A stretch of DNA of 64,000 bases. Source: Granulicella sibirica (lineage in GTDB: Bacteria > Acidobacteriota > Terriglobia > Terriglobales > Acidobacteriaceae). Both the position numbers and the translations under genes were made by a program. How positions within the stretch are numbered: position 1 is the first letter of the stretch; each line of letters starts with the position of its first letter. The stretch spans positions 434,001 through 498,000 of the forward strand of contig NZ_RDSM01000003.1 in the NCBI RefSeq assembly GCF_004115155.1. Direction: 5' to 3'. The notes beneath the pieces are model-generated. The model did no database searches and had not been told where the DNA came from. It saw nothing but the letters and a program-made list of their open reading frames with translations. Below, in pieces: positions 16,992 to 25,984 of this stretch.

Positions 16992-19900
16992 TTATTGAGA
17001 TGTGACGGGGACCGAGGTTCCGACGCTGTTGGTGAGGATGACCTGTACGGATCCGACATTCGTGGCATCGTCGCTGACATCGAAGACCTGGGTATAGGTG
17101 AAGGTCGAGCCGTACGGTGCGGACGTCGCCGAGGTGAACCAGGTAGTGAAGAGGGGGGTCACGGGTGCGGTGACGTCGGGGGTGTTGATCGTAGCCCCGG
17201 CGGCGGGCGCGAACTGGAAAGCCGCGGTGGTGACCTCGCGGGTATTCGAAAATCCGTGGATGGCGACGCTCAACTGGCTTCCGTTGCGCGTAACGGTCGT
17301 TGTCGATACCACCGGGACGGCGCGGGGGATGACGATGACGACGGGTTGAAGGGTTGTGGGGGTGACATCGATTCCCTGGGCCGTAAGCGTAAGGGGGACG
17401 GTGATGGTTCCGGCAACGGTTCCAGCCTGGAGCTGGATAGCGGGGGTGACGATGGAGTTGGCGGCGACGGTAAAGGTGAAGTTTCTGCCACCACCGGCGA
17501 ACTGGATGGCAGGATCATCGACTGCCGGAGTGACCGCCGGGGCAAAGAGGAGATTGAAGGACGCGGTGAGAGGCACGGGATAGGGATTGGTGATGGTAAA
17601 GACGAGAGAGGGCTGAGAACCGGGAGTCGTCGCCGACGGACCGGAGAGGGTGACGGCGGGGGTCGCGGGAATGACACTCAGCGGGAGCGACGCTGAAACC
17701 GACGAGATTCCCGGGTCGGAGACGACAATTTGGAGCGTGCCCGTCTTGGCGAAGTCAGCAGCGGGGATGACGGCGGTCAGCGTCGTGGCGTTGACGAAGG
17801 TGGTCGCGACCGGAGTCCCGTTGACGAGCGCTACCGACGATGCAAGGAAGCCCGAGCCCGTGATGGTGACGACGGTGTCGGGGTCTCCGACACGGGCCGT
17901 ACCCGGATTGACGGAGGTCAGCGTCAAGGGGGCGATGAGGATCTGCACCGTGGTTACGGCGGAGACGTAGTCAACGGAGTCGGTGGGCTTGAACGTCGCG
18001 GTAAGGGCCTGGCTGCCGGACGGCAGAACCGTTCCGGCGGGCGGAGCATAGGTAAAGACTCCAGGAAGCGCAGCTCCGCCAATACCGGTGGCAGTTGCGT
18101 CCAGCTGCGTGGCGCTGAGAGGCGTTCCGAGAGGGATGCTCGCGGGAGCGGGCCAGGTGATGACCGGTGCGGCCTGGACAACCGTGATGGTGACTGTAGA
18201 GGATGCGTTTGCATAGTTCGGGTCAGTTGACGTGAAGGCTACCGTCAGGGTGTGGATTCCAGCTCCGAGAACAGTGCCTGCGGCGGGCGCGTAGGTATAC
18301 GTGCCGCTCACAGGGCTACCGGCCACCCCGGCGGCTGCGGCGTTCAACTGCGTGGCGCTCAGGGGAGTCCCATAGGAGATGTTCCCGGGCGACGGCCAGG
18401 CGACGATCGGAGTTGCCTGGGTGACGGTGATCTGGACGGCGGCCGTTGCGTTGCTGTAGCTGGGGGTAGATGAGGTGAAGGCGACAGTCAGCGTGTGGAC
18501 ACCAACTTCGAGGATCGTCCCGGCTGCGGGCGTGTAGATGTACGAGCCGGCTATAGATGTTCCGCTCGCGCCGGTGGCGACGGCGTTGAGCTGGGCAGAG
18601 GTGAGAGCCGTTCCATAGGGGATCGAGGCAGGCGCGGGCCAGGTGAGAGTGGAGACCCCCTGGGTGCCAGTTCCGCTTATGACAAAGGATTGAGGGGAAT
18701 TGAGGGCGTTATCTGCAATGGAGATGCTGAGGGTGCGCAGGCCGGCTGCGACGGGGGTGAAGGTTATCTGCAGGGTGCAGGATCCGCCGTTGGCGGGGAG
18801 GGTCGCTCCGGAGAGACATGTGCCGCCCGAGAGCGCAAAGTCGGTAGCATTGCCGCCGAGGGAGAAGCTGGCGGCGGAGGCGATTGTGGCGTCGACGTTC
18901 CCGATGTTGCTGATGGTGACGGTCTGGGCAGGCGCGGAGGCCCCGACCATGGTCGCCGCGAACGGTTTGATGCCGGCGGGAAAGAGTTCCTGCACCTTGC
19001 TATTGCCGGAGTCCGAAAAGTAAAGATTTCCGGAGGCATCGAGGTTGAGAGAAAGAGGTGTGTTGACACCTGCGCTGCCGGCGTCCTGCAAACCGCCGGC
19101 AACGGTGGTGATGATGCCGGTCGTATCGATTTTGCGTATACGGTTGTTGCCGCTGTCGGCGATGTAGAGGTTACCGGAAGCGTCGATGGCGATGTCGTTC
19201 GGGAGGTTGAGTTCTGCGGCGGTGGATGCACCGCCGTCCCCGCTGAACCCGGCGTTTCCGTCTCCCGCGATCGTAGTGATGGTGCCGGAGATATCGACTT
19301 TCCGGATGCGATTGTTAAAGTCGTCGGCGATGTAAAAGTTTCCCGCGGTGTCGATCGCGACGCCGGACGGGCAGTTGAGCATCGCGCCGATAGCCGGGCC
19401 GCCATCTCCGCCAAAGCCTGGCGTGAAGTTGCCGGCGACCGTGGTGATGACTCCCGTGGTGTCTATCTTCCGAATGCTGGGGCCGCCGCATTGCGGGACG
19501 AACAAGTTACCGCTTTTGTCGAATCGTGCGCCCTGGTTCTGGTTGAGTCTTGCAGCGGTCGCCGGCCCGCCATCGCCCGCGTGTCCGGCGGCTCCGGTTC
19601 CGGCAAACGTGGTGATCACGCCGTCGCTGTTCACCTTGCGAATGACGTTATTCAGGGTGTCCTGAATGTAGACGTTGTCGGCCGCATCCACCGCGACGCT
19701 GTCGGGCCCGTATAACTGAGCGCGAAGTGCGGGTCCCCCGTCGCCGGAGTATCCGGCGGTTCCAAGACCAGCAAAGGCGGTGATGTTGCCGGAGCTATCG
19801 ACCTTGCGCACAACGTTCGCGACGTCATCCGCGATGTAGAGATTTCCCTTCGAGTCGAAAGCGATGCCGTTCGGCTGATTCAATTCGGCCGCTGTGGCAG

Positions 19901-20966
19901 GACCTCCGTCGCCGGCATCGCCCGCAATTCCGTTGCCGGCGATCGTCTTCAGACTGCCCGGATTGACCTGGAGGATCCCTCCCGTGCCGGTACCGCTAAC
20001 GTTGATCGCCTGCTCGGTTTCGTCTCCGAAGATAGCGATGCCGGCAGTCTTGAGACCTACGCCATGCGGGGTGAAGACGACGCTGAGCTGGCAGCTTCCG
20101 CTCGGCCCTAGGGACGAGGGACAGTTGTTCGTCTGGGTGAAGTCCGAAGGGTTTGAGCCGAGAGACAGGATGATCTGGTCGATGTTGAGCGATCTCGGGC
20201 CGGGGTTGCTCACGGCAACGACCTGCGCGGCGCTGGGCACGCCGGCCTTCTGATTGCCAAAGTCAAGACTGGTGGGGCTCAGCGCGAAGCTGGGTACGCT
20301 CAACACGAGAAGGTTGTCGTCGACAAAGGCATCGAGATCGCTGCCGACGTGACGAACGAAGTTCATGGTGTAGGTGATGGATCGGGTTCCAACGGGGAGA
20401 AGGTAGCTGCCGCGAAAGTTCATCCATGCGTTGTCGTGAGAGTCCACTTCTCCAGAATTGGCGGTTCCGAGAGAGTTCCCGGAGCCGTCAAGGAAGTTCA
20501 GCGTGATGGAGGCGTCGTCACTCAGAGTTCCCTGGTTCAAGCCTTGTTCCCAAAAGCTGAGGGTGGCGTAGAGAGTGCCGCTGTCGAGGTCGGAGGTGCC
20601 TACGCCTTGCGTAAGGAGCGAGACGGTCTGGGAGAGAGAATCGGATGGACCATCATGGCCAAGAAAGTCGTAGTTGCCGGTGTGGGGCGTAATGCCGGGG
20701 TCGAACGTGCCGCTGTCGACGGTGGGAGTTCCATTGCCGCCTATGGTCCAGCCAGCGATGCTGCCGGATTCGGCTCCAGGGTTGGTGAGGAGGTTTGTCG
20801 TGATTGGAGATACCTGTTGCGCTCGGAGCTGAGGCAGAAGCACGACGAACGAGAAGAACAGGATCAAGGTGCAGCGCAGAAAAATCAGGGCACGACGCGA
20901 CGGATGCGGAACGGACCGCAATCTCCACGCACATCGACAGTACGACGGCCCGAATACAGACGACAT
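16992..20966 (-). CDS. Secreted giant protein with NHL repeats, choice-of-anchor and Ig-like domains
   Basis: About 1,324 residues. After an export signal come a lectin-like N-terminal module (L-T-N-P-G-A-E-S-G onward), a choice-of-anchor D domain (about 225-325), five good NHL repeats of about 56 residues plus a degraded sixth (each with A-G-x-x-G-D-G-G-P-A and N-L-Y-I-A-D), and a second choice-of-anchor D domain. Three MBG-like repeats beginning W-P-A-P/W-P-S-P, an IPT/TIG-like domain and a beta-rich tail follow. ATG 20966 is used because AGGA lies six bases upstream. Such proteins are common in Acidobacteriota and are thought to act at the cell surface or in the matrix; no enzyme domain is seen. 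Confidence 0.8.
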   Translation of the reverse strand: MSSVFGPSYCRCAWRLRSVPHPSRRALIFLRCTLILFFSFVVLLPQLRAQQVSPITTNLLTNPGAESGSIAGWTIGGNGTPTVDSGTFDPGITPHTGNYDFLGHDGPSDSLSQTVSLLTQGVGTSDLDSGTLYATLSFWEQGLNQGTLSDDASITLNFLDGSGNSLGTANSGEVDSHDNAWMNFRGSYLLPVGTRSITYTMNFVRHVGSDLDAFVDDNLLVLSVPSFALSPTSLDFGNQKAGVPSAAQVVAVSNPGPRSLNIDQIILSLGSNPSDFTQTNNCPSSLGPSGSCQLSVVFTPHGVGLKTAGIAIFGDETEQAINVSGTGTGGILQVNPGSLKTIAGNGIAGDAGDGGPATAAELNQPNGIAFDSKGNLYIADDVANVVRKVDSSGNITAFAGLGTAGYSGDGGPALRAQLYGPDSVAVDAADNVYIQDTLNNVIRKVNSDGVITTFAGTGAAGHAGDGGPATAARLNQNQGARFDKSGNLFVPQCGGPSIRKIDTTGVITTVAGNFTPGFGGDGGPAIGAMLNCPSGVAIDTAGNFYIADDFNNRIRKVDISGTITTIAGDGNAGFSGDGGASTAAELNLPNDIAIDASGNLYIADSGNNRIRKIDTTGIITTVAGGLQDAGSAGVNTPLSLNLDASGNLYFSDSGNSKVQELFPAGIKPFAATMVGASAPAQTVTISNIGNVDATIASAASFSLGGNATDFALSGGTCLSGATLPANGGSCTLQITFTPVAAGLRTLSISIADNALNSPQSFVISGTGTQGVSTLTWPAPASIPYGTALTSAQLNAVATGASGTSIAGSYIYTPAAGTILEVGVHTLTVAFTSSTPSYSNATAAVQITVTQATPIVAWPSPGNISYGTPLSATQLNAAAAGVAGSPVSGTYTYAPAAGTVLGAGIHTLTVAFTSTDPNYANASSTVTITVVQAAPVITWPAPASIPLGTPLSATQLDATATGIGGAALPGVFTYAPPAGTVLPSGSQALTATFKPTDSVDYVSAVTTVQILIAPLTLTSVNPGTARVGDPDTVVTITGSGFLASSVALVNGTPVATTFVNATTLTAVIPAADFAKTGTLQIVVSDPGISSVSASLPLSVIPATPAVTLSGPSATTPGSQPSLVFTITNPYPVPLTASFNLLFAPAVTPAVDDPAIQFAGGGRNFTFTVAANSIVTPAIQLQAGTVAGTITVPLTLTAQGIDVTPTTLQPVVIVIPRAVPVVSTTTVTRNGSQLSVAIHGFSNTREVTTAAFQFAPAAGATINTPDVTAPVTPLFTTWFTSATSAPYGSTFTYTQVFDVSDDATNVGSVQVILTNSVGTSVPVTSQ

Positions 20967-21412
20967 GATTGATCCTGAGACTGCGGTAAGACCGTGCGGG
21001 AGATCCTTTTCCGAAGAGAAGCACTCAGCAAGAGGCAAGGAAAGTCAGGTCGTTCGAGTAGCGGAACAATATTCCCAGGAACGACGCGAGTCAAAAGAAA
21101 TTCGCCGGAAGTTACCAAATATTCTTTATCTCGAAACGAGAGTCCCATGCGCGCGGATTGCGATGGACCCTTTTTTAGTCGGCAAAATGCGTCCTTATGC
21201 TCTCTTTACCTCTCTCGAGGGAGCAATCGGGCGCACTTTGCCGAACGGGAAGCTTCTCGCGAGGCGGTCCAAGAGGTTGAATGCCTTCGTCAAAGTATCC
21301 CCGCTGAGAGCGGAGTTCGTGACGGTGGCTGCGTCACGCGAGCTTCCAAGTTGGGCGATAAGCGGGGCTGCTTTTTGCATCATGGTTCTAACTCGTGCAA
21401 GCTACAAGGACG
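20967..21412. other. Intergenic region between divergent NHL and gntR genes
   Basis: About 445 bases between two divergent starts. It must hold the promoters for both genes. I see no convincing gene, hairpin with T-run or repeated operator; the open frames here lack codon support. Confidence 0.5.
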
Positions 21413-22204
21413 ATGACATCGAAGAGCAAGCATCGAGAGCCCCGGCCGAGCGATAAGCACACCATGTTCACCCCGCTTGAGAAGAGCGGATTTGTTCCTC
21501 TGTATTTTCAGATTCAGAGTCAACTGACCCAGAAGATCCGTGAAGGGTTCATGCGCGCGGGGGAGGCGCTCCCGGGCGAAGCGGAGCTGTCGCGCATCTT
21601 CGGAGTGAGTCGCATGACTTCGCGGCAAGCGCTACAAGGGTTGAAGAGCGAGGGATTGGCCGTTCGTGAGCGGGGTCGCGGCACCTTTGTGGCCGAACCA
21701 AAGGTCGAGAAGGACATCGCGACCAGGATGGGCTTTACCGCCGAGATGCGGGCGCTGGGCAAGAAAGCAACCGCGCAAGAGCTTATTCGAAAGACGGTTC
21801 CGGCAGATCCGCAGATAGCGGAGCGGCTTGAGTTGGCACCCGGTGCGCTGGTGTTTATGCTTCGGCGTCTCCGTTTCGCGGATGGAAAACCACTCGCGAT
21901 CGAAGAGGCTTTTCTACCCCTCGAGCGGATGCCGGGAATAGAGCAGGTTGACTTCAGCGTCAACTCACTCTACGAGACGTTGCAGGGCCGCTATAACATT
22001 CGCTTCGGCACGGTAGACGAGATCATTGAGGCGCGCGCGGCCACAAAGGAGGAAGCGTCGGCCTTGAAGGTGCCGACGCGATCCAGCCTGCTGGTGATCT
22101 CCAGCAGTCTGCGGGATGAGGCGAGTAGGCCGATCGAAGTAGGCCAATCGCTGTACCGTGGAGATTTATACAGGGCTGTGCTGCATTTTTCCGCTGGATC
22201 GTGA
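21413..22204 (+). CDS. GntR family transcriptional regulator (HutC/UTRA type)
   Basis: About 263 residues: an N-terminal winged helix (P-L-Y-F-Q-I-Q-S-Q-L onward, with the recognition region V-S-R-M-T-S-R-Q-A-L) and a C-terminal UTRA effector domain (about 100-255), the architecture of the HutC subfamily that senses sugars, amino acids or histidine intermediates. ATG 21413 has AAGGA just upstream; a shorter product from ATG 21464 would also keep the whole DNA-binding domain. It is divergent from the NHL-repeat gene and convergent with the esterase gene, so its targets cannot be guessed. Confidence 0.88.
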   Translation: MTSKSKHREPRPSDKHTMFTPLEKSGFVPLYFQIQSQLTQKIREGFMRAGEALPGEAELSRIFGVSRMTSRQALQGLKSEGLAVRERGRGTFVAEPKVEKDIATRMGFTAEMRALGKKATAQELIRKTVPADPQIAERLELAPGALVFMLRRLRFADGKPLAIEEAFLPLERMPGIEQVDFSVNSLYETLQGRYNIRFGTVDEIIEARAATKEEASALKVPTRSSLLVISSSLRDEASRPIEVGQSLYRGDLYRAVLHFSAGS

Positions 22205-22225
22205 GCTGGCACAGTGGCAGGAGCG

Positions 22226-23947
22226 CTAATACTTCCAGCTCATATCGGCGCCCGCTGGGGCTGTCTTCGCGATGCGATCCATGATCTTCGGGATGTACAT
22301 GGTGTTGTAGTGAAGGCGTGAGTAGGCGTTTGGCAGCGCGGGGTCGCCGTTCCAGCAGTGCTCGGCGCGTGGCCCGTACTGCGCCTCGCCGTCATAAGGG
22401 ACACCGTGGCCGGGAGTGCCTGTGGTCTTGAGGAAGTCTTCCATCAGGTAGACGGCATCATTCAGGAAGTACGTGTCGTCGGAGCCGACGTAGAGGTGGA
22501 GCTTTCCGCGGAGCTTGGGACCCAGGGAGTCCCAGTCGCGTTGGAGAATAGCGTTGAGATCATAATGATCGTGCCAATAGGCGGCCGTGGCGTGGTCAAT
22601 CTCGCCTGTTGCTTTATCGATGATCGGCTTTGGATAACCATCTGCGCCGACGGGACTGTAGACGGCCTGCCAGATATCGAATTGTTCGCCGGAGCGGCCA
22701 TGGTCGCCAAGCGCGGCTTCGTAAGCTACGTTGTCGCGCACGCTGATGAGGGTCTGGCCGAGGTAATTGCGCATAGCCGGTTGTTCCACATGCTTGTTGG
22801 CTCCATCCAGATAGAACATGTTCGGTTGGTTATAGAGATCGGCTGTCATATAGGCGTGGAAGTCGACCGGGTCGGGACAGGCGACGAAGGCTCCGTTGTA
22901 ACGGTCGGGATAGAACATCTGCACAGCGAGAGACTCCCAGCCCCCGGTTGAGCCACCGTAGAGGAAGCGCGCCCAACCCTCGCCGATGCCGCGAAACTGC
23001 TTCTCGATGGCCGGCATCAGTTCGGTCTCGATCGCGTCGCCGTACGGCCCGAGGTTGGCGGAGTTGACGGCGTAGGAATCGTCGTAGAAAGGGTTGGCGT
23101 GCTGGATCTGGATAACGAGGAAGCGCGGAAAACCCGGGCTGATCCACTGCTTGTACTCGTTGTAGGCCTCCTGCTGCTGAATGCGGTTGTAGCCAGCGAG
23201 GTGGAACCGCTCGGAGTAGTCGGGCTTGAGGTTGGGGTCGGGTGCGATGGTGCGGAAGTCGGGGAAGCCGTCGGGAAAGTGGCCTTCGAAAACCATCTCG
23301 GGGTAGTGGGCGCTGGGATGCTGCGCGAATCCTTCAGGGACGAGAACGATGGCGGAGAGAAACATGGGGCGGCCCCAGAACTCCGTGAGCAGTTTGCTCT
23401 GGATGCGGATGTGCTTGACGTACTCGGTATCCGGTTCGGAGACGATAGGAGCGATGACCTGATCGAGCGAGACGGCGATGGGTGGTGCATCTGGGCCAAC
23501 GCGCATCTTGCGTGGTGCGCTGTAGAGGTTGCCGGGAGCGAGGTTCCAGTGCTGGCCCTCGCCACGGTCCGGCGCAAGCTTTACCGTTTTTCCGTCTCCG
23601 CGATGAAAGGTTTCGTAGATATTCAGGACCGCCTGAACGGTGTAGTCGCCCGGGGGCACGTCGCGGATGGACCGTATTGGGTAGCCAGAGGCGTGCTCGT
23701 CGATTACGGCGGGCTGACCGGGCTTGAGGCCATCGACGGTGACGCCGAAGACCAGTTGCGACCTGGGCGTGTCGTCGATCTGCATCCTGGGTTCGGCAGA
23801 TGGGTCGTTCGAGAGCAGGAAGAGAATGCGCCCGTCGAGCGGCTGGGGTGAGCGCGCGGACGGGAAGCTCACCGTAATCTTCTGCGAATGGAGAACGGGC
23901 GTGAAGAGACCGAAAACTAGGGCAAGACAGGTGAAGGCGGCGCGCAT
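22226..23947 (-). CDS. Secreted alpha/beta-hydrolase esterase
   Basis: About 573 residues. A signal peptide from ATG 23947 (ends L-H-S-Q-K) is followed by a beta-rich N-terminal region (about 20-170) and an esterase-like alpha/beta-hydrolase domain with nucleophile elbow G-G-S-T-G-G-W-E-S. The form resembles the D1/Fes esterase family. Asp and His partners are probably in the last 180 residues (Y-V-G-S-D-D-T-Y-F; R-A-E-H-C-W). An upstream in-frame ATG at 23986 would place 13 residues before the signal and is less likely. The substrate is unknown. Confidence 0.75.
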   Translation of the reverse strand: MRAAFTCLALVFGLFTPVLHSQKITVSFPSARSPQPLDGRILFLLSNDPSAEPRMQIDDTPRSQLVFGVTVDGLKPGQPAVIDEHASGYPIRSIRDVPPGDYTVQAVLNIYETFHRGDGKTVKLAPDRGEGQHWNLAPGNLYSAPRKMRVGPDAPPIAVSLDQVIAPIVSEPDTEYVKHIRIQSKLLTEFWGRPMFLSAIVLVPEGFAQHPSAHYPEMVFEGHFPDGFPDFRTIAPDPNLKPDYSERFHLAGYNRIQQQEAYNEYKQWISPGFPRFLVIQIQHANPFYDDSYAVNSANLGPYGDAIETELMPAIEKQFRGIGEGWARFLYGGSTGGWESLAVQMFYPDRYNGAFVACPDPVDFHAYMTADLYNQPNMFYLDGANKHVEQPAMRNYLGQTLISVRDNVAYEAALGDHGRSGEQFDIWQAVYSPVGADGYPKPIIDKATGEIDHATAAYWHDHYDLNAILQRDWDSLGPKLRGKLHLYVGSDDTYFLNDAVYLMEDFLKTTGTPGHGVPYDGEAQYGPRAEHCWNGDPALPNAYSRLHYNTMYIPKIMDRIAKTAPAGADMSWKY

Positions 23948-24093
23948 AGGGGCAGTATAGGGGTGGTGCGCGGCGCGGTCACTCATCTTCGGGTTTGTTT
24001 GGGTTTCTCCGGTTGAGAGACCGCTTTCCTCGGGTTAGTGCGCGACCGCGCGGCTATTCCCTTCCGTCGAAAATAGACTTAGACTCAGGGAAT

Positions 24094-24107
24094 GCTACTG
24101 TTTCAGC
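24094..24107 (-). repeat. Dispersed iteron copy A (13/14)
   Basis: GCTACTGTTTCAGC is the reverse complement of the origin iteron with one change. It lies 16 bases before the start of the hypothetical gene at 24123, overlapping its leader, and marks the left border of the replicon core. Confidence 0.8.
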
Positions 24108-24122
24108 GTGGCGGAGGCTTGC

Positions 24123-24701
24123 ATGTCGCGTCCTGTTTCCTGGCTTTCCCGCGTTCACGAAATCCGGCGCACCGTTGCTGGTTCCACGCGATCTCACTAC
24201 GACCGGCGCGACTTCGAGTGTCTCTTCGAGCTCCAGCCGAGGGCCGCGCAGAAGCTGCTCGGGAGCTTTCCAACCGTGCAGATCGGGACTTCGCTTCTGG
24301 TCGACCGGGAGATTCTGAGCCTCTTCCTGGAGCGGATCCGGGATACCGACGATGTGGTGGGTCTGCTCCGGGAGTTGAAACGGGAAAAAGCTCCGGAGCT
24401 TCGGAGGAAGGCGCTGTCGCTGGTCCGCCGCGATGCCGAACCAGCATCCCTCGCTTCCCTTCCCTCCTCGATCTCACTTTCGCGGGGAAAGCTGGAGGTG
24501 AGATTCAGAACGGTCGAACACCTGGCGGAGTCGCTGTATGCTCTCGCGCGGGTGCTCGAGAGTGAGGGCGACGCCTTTGTTCTGGCATTCGATCCGGAGG
24601 CGCGGATTAACGATGAGGAATGTGACGGGGAGATCCCGAAGATGTTCTCCGAGTTGGAAGCCCTGGAGGCTTACCGGGCCGGGGGACGGCGCCACGCATA
24701 G
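24123..24701 (+). CDS. Conserved hypothetical protein at the replicon border
   Basis: A 192-residue soluble, charged protein with no signal or membrane segment. The N-terminal part (S-H-Y-D-R-R-D-F-E-C-L-F-E-L, then A-A-Q-K-L-L) looks helical and could be a helix-turn-helix, but I do not recognise the family with certainty. GGAGG six bases before ATG 24123 fixes the start. Iteron copies sit directly upstream and 17 bases downstream, so it is the only gene bracketed by iterons outside the par/rep block. A role in replicon maintenance is possible but not shown. Confidence 0.6.
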   Translation: MSRPVSWLSRVHEIRRTVAGSTRSHYDRRDFECLFELQPRAAQKLLGSFPTVQIGTSLLVDREILSLFLERIRDTDDVVGLLRELKREKAPELRRKALSLVRRDAEPASLASLPSSISLSRGKLEVRFRTVEHLAESLYALARVLESEGDAFVLAFDPEARINDEECDGEIPKMFSELEALEAYRAGGRRHA

Positions 24702-24717
24702 TGTCCCCCTCCTGGCT

Positions 24718-24731
24718 GCTACCGTTTCAGC
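24718..24731 (-). repeat. Dispersed iteron copy B (exact)
   Basis: GCTACCGTTTCAGC, an exact reverse-complement copy of the origin element, lies in the 47-base gap between the hypothetical gene and the convergent end of the par operon. Confidence 0.88.
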
Positions 24732-24748
24732 GTCTTTTGGGGACGGCG

Positions 24749-25093
24749 TCACCGGTCTGCTTCGTCCATAAGGCGAATCAGTGCTTCGTGATACGTGACT
24801 TTATGGTGGTCTGCGTACGCGACGAACCGGTTGTAGGCGCTTGCGGAGAGTCGAATCGCCAGATGCCGGGTCGGCTCGCTTGGGATGGCGCGGCGGCGGC
24901 GCCCTGGCTGCTCCGAGGCCTGAATGTCCGGTAGTTCGCGGCTGACAAAGCCGTGTTGAGCCGCTGCGGAGTCGATGGCTGCTAGATCAGGCGTTGAGCG
25001 GGGCTTGACGGGCGAGAAAGCTGCAAGGCGTTCCGTGAGGGTCGTTTCGCGCTTTGGTTCGTCTCCGGGATCCATAAGGCCAAATTTGCTCAT
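24749..25093 (-). CDS. Small partition partner / DNA-binding protein (ParB analogue candidate)
   Basis: A 114-residue basic protein coupled to parA by a four-base ATGA overlap. Residues 1-75 look flexible; the last 35 ([15 protein letters not shown] onward) resemble a short strand followed by two helices, as in ribbon-helix-helix proteins. In type Ib partition systems a small RHH protein of this kind, downstream of a short ParA, binds the centromere. No classical ParB is present. The GCGATAT cluster between parA and repA is its likeliest target. The assignment rests mainly on gene context. Confidence 0.55.
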   Translation of the reverse strand: MSKFGLMDPGDEPKRETTLTERLAAFSPVKPRSTPDLAAIDSAAAQHGFVSRELPDIQASEQPGRRRRAIPSEPTRHLAIRLSASAYNRFVAYADHHKVTYHEALIRLMDEADR

Positions 25094-25791
25094 TTACCTT
25101 CTCCGGTTTGCCCGATCTCTTGAAGAAGGCCGATAAGCTCCTCCGCAAGAACGTGGACATTCTCGTAGGCAGCCTCAAGATTTCCGACTTTGAGGTCTTC
25201 CATCTCGGGGAGAGTCAGCCGTTCGACGAACATCGCTTTAAACGCCATTCGCTCGGCCAGACTCGTCTTAAACCGCGGAATTCCGGCAAGTTCGATCTCG
25301 GCCTCGAGTTGCCGTTGCACCGAGGAGACAGGCGCGCCGGGGGCCGGAGTGCGGGTCATGAGTACGCGGAAAGGGATCCGGCGCGTAGGATTTGAGCGTT
25401 GGGCGACCTTCTCCTCGTCCCGCACAGCACGGATCGCCTTGCCTGCCTGCCGGACGTCGACGGCGCTGGCCTGTACGGGGACGATGACGAAGTCAGCCAT
25501 GGCGATGGAGCGCGAGACAAGAAGGCTTGCGGTTCCTTCCAAGTCGATGAAAACAAACTGTTGGTCCTGAGATTCGAGGACTTCCATCAGGTTTGACTCC
25601 CGGACACCGCCGATAACCGTGAGCGACGTCTTGGAAGTCCCGTTCTTCTTCCAATCCATGATCGGCTGATTGGGGTCGGCGTCCAGCACGGAGACCGTTG
25701 CGCCTTGCTGTGCCAGGTAAGTAGCGAGGAGGAGGGTCGTCGTGCTCTTCCCTGCTCCACCTTTCGGGTTCGATACGGCTATGACGGGCAT
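25090..25791 (-). CDS. parA: ParA family partition ATPase
   Basis: A 233-residue Walker-type ATPase with the deviant P-loop K-G-G-A-G-K-S-T (residues 9-16), the switch D-A-D-P-N and Walker B F-V-F-I-D-L-E-G. It lacks an N-terminal helix-turn-helix, so it belongs to the short (type Ib) ParA group, whose autoregulation is done by the partner protein. It is the first gene of a two-gene operon divergent from repA, with the GCGATAT cluster in the 193-base gap. It positions plasmid copies at division. Confidence 0.92.
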   Translation of the reverse strand: MPVIAVSNPKGGAGKSTTTLLLATYLAQQGATVSVLDADPNQPIMDWKKNGTSKTSLTVIGGVRESNLMEVLESQDQQFVFIDLEGTASLLVSRSIAMADFVIVPVQASAVDVRQAGKAIRAVRDEEKVAQRSNPTRRIPFRVLMTRTPAPGAPVSSVQRQLEAEIELAGIPRFKTSLAERMAFKAMFVERLTLPEMEDLKVGNLEAAYENVHVLAEELIGLLQEIGQTGEGK

Positions 25792-25808
25792 TTCGGCTCC
25801 TGCGTTAT

Positions 25809-25938
25809 GCGATATCGCAACAATATCGCATAAATAAGATTATTGCCACTATATTGCTGCGATATGAGAACAGGCAAGCAGCAATATGAATGCAGCATAG
25901 AAGCATTATTAATGCGACAAGCGATATCGCTGCGATAT
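25809..25938. promoter_or_regulatory. GCGATAT repeat cluster: candidate par centromere / rep-par operator
   Basis: The divergent parA-repA spacer holds two perfect palindromes GCGATATCGC (25809-25818 and 25921-25930). Half-site copies are ATATCGC (25823-25829), GCGATAT (25859-25865) and GCGATAT (25932-25938), plus a diverged GCAATAT (25881-25887). The region is AT-richer than its neighbours. It probably combines the par promoter, the centromere bound by the small partner protein and a repA operator; which protein binds is inferred. Confidence 0.65.
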
Positions 25939-25984
25939 TTCCATTGTTGCTGGATGTAAACTTCAGACGAGCCGGAACATCTGG

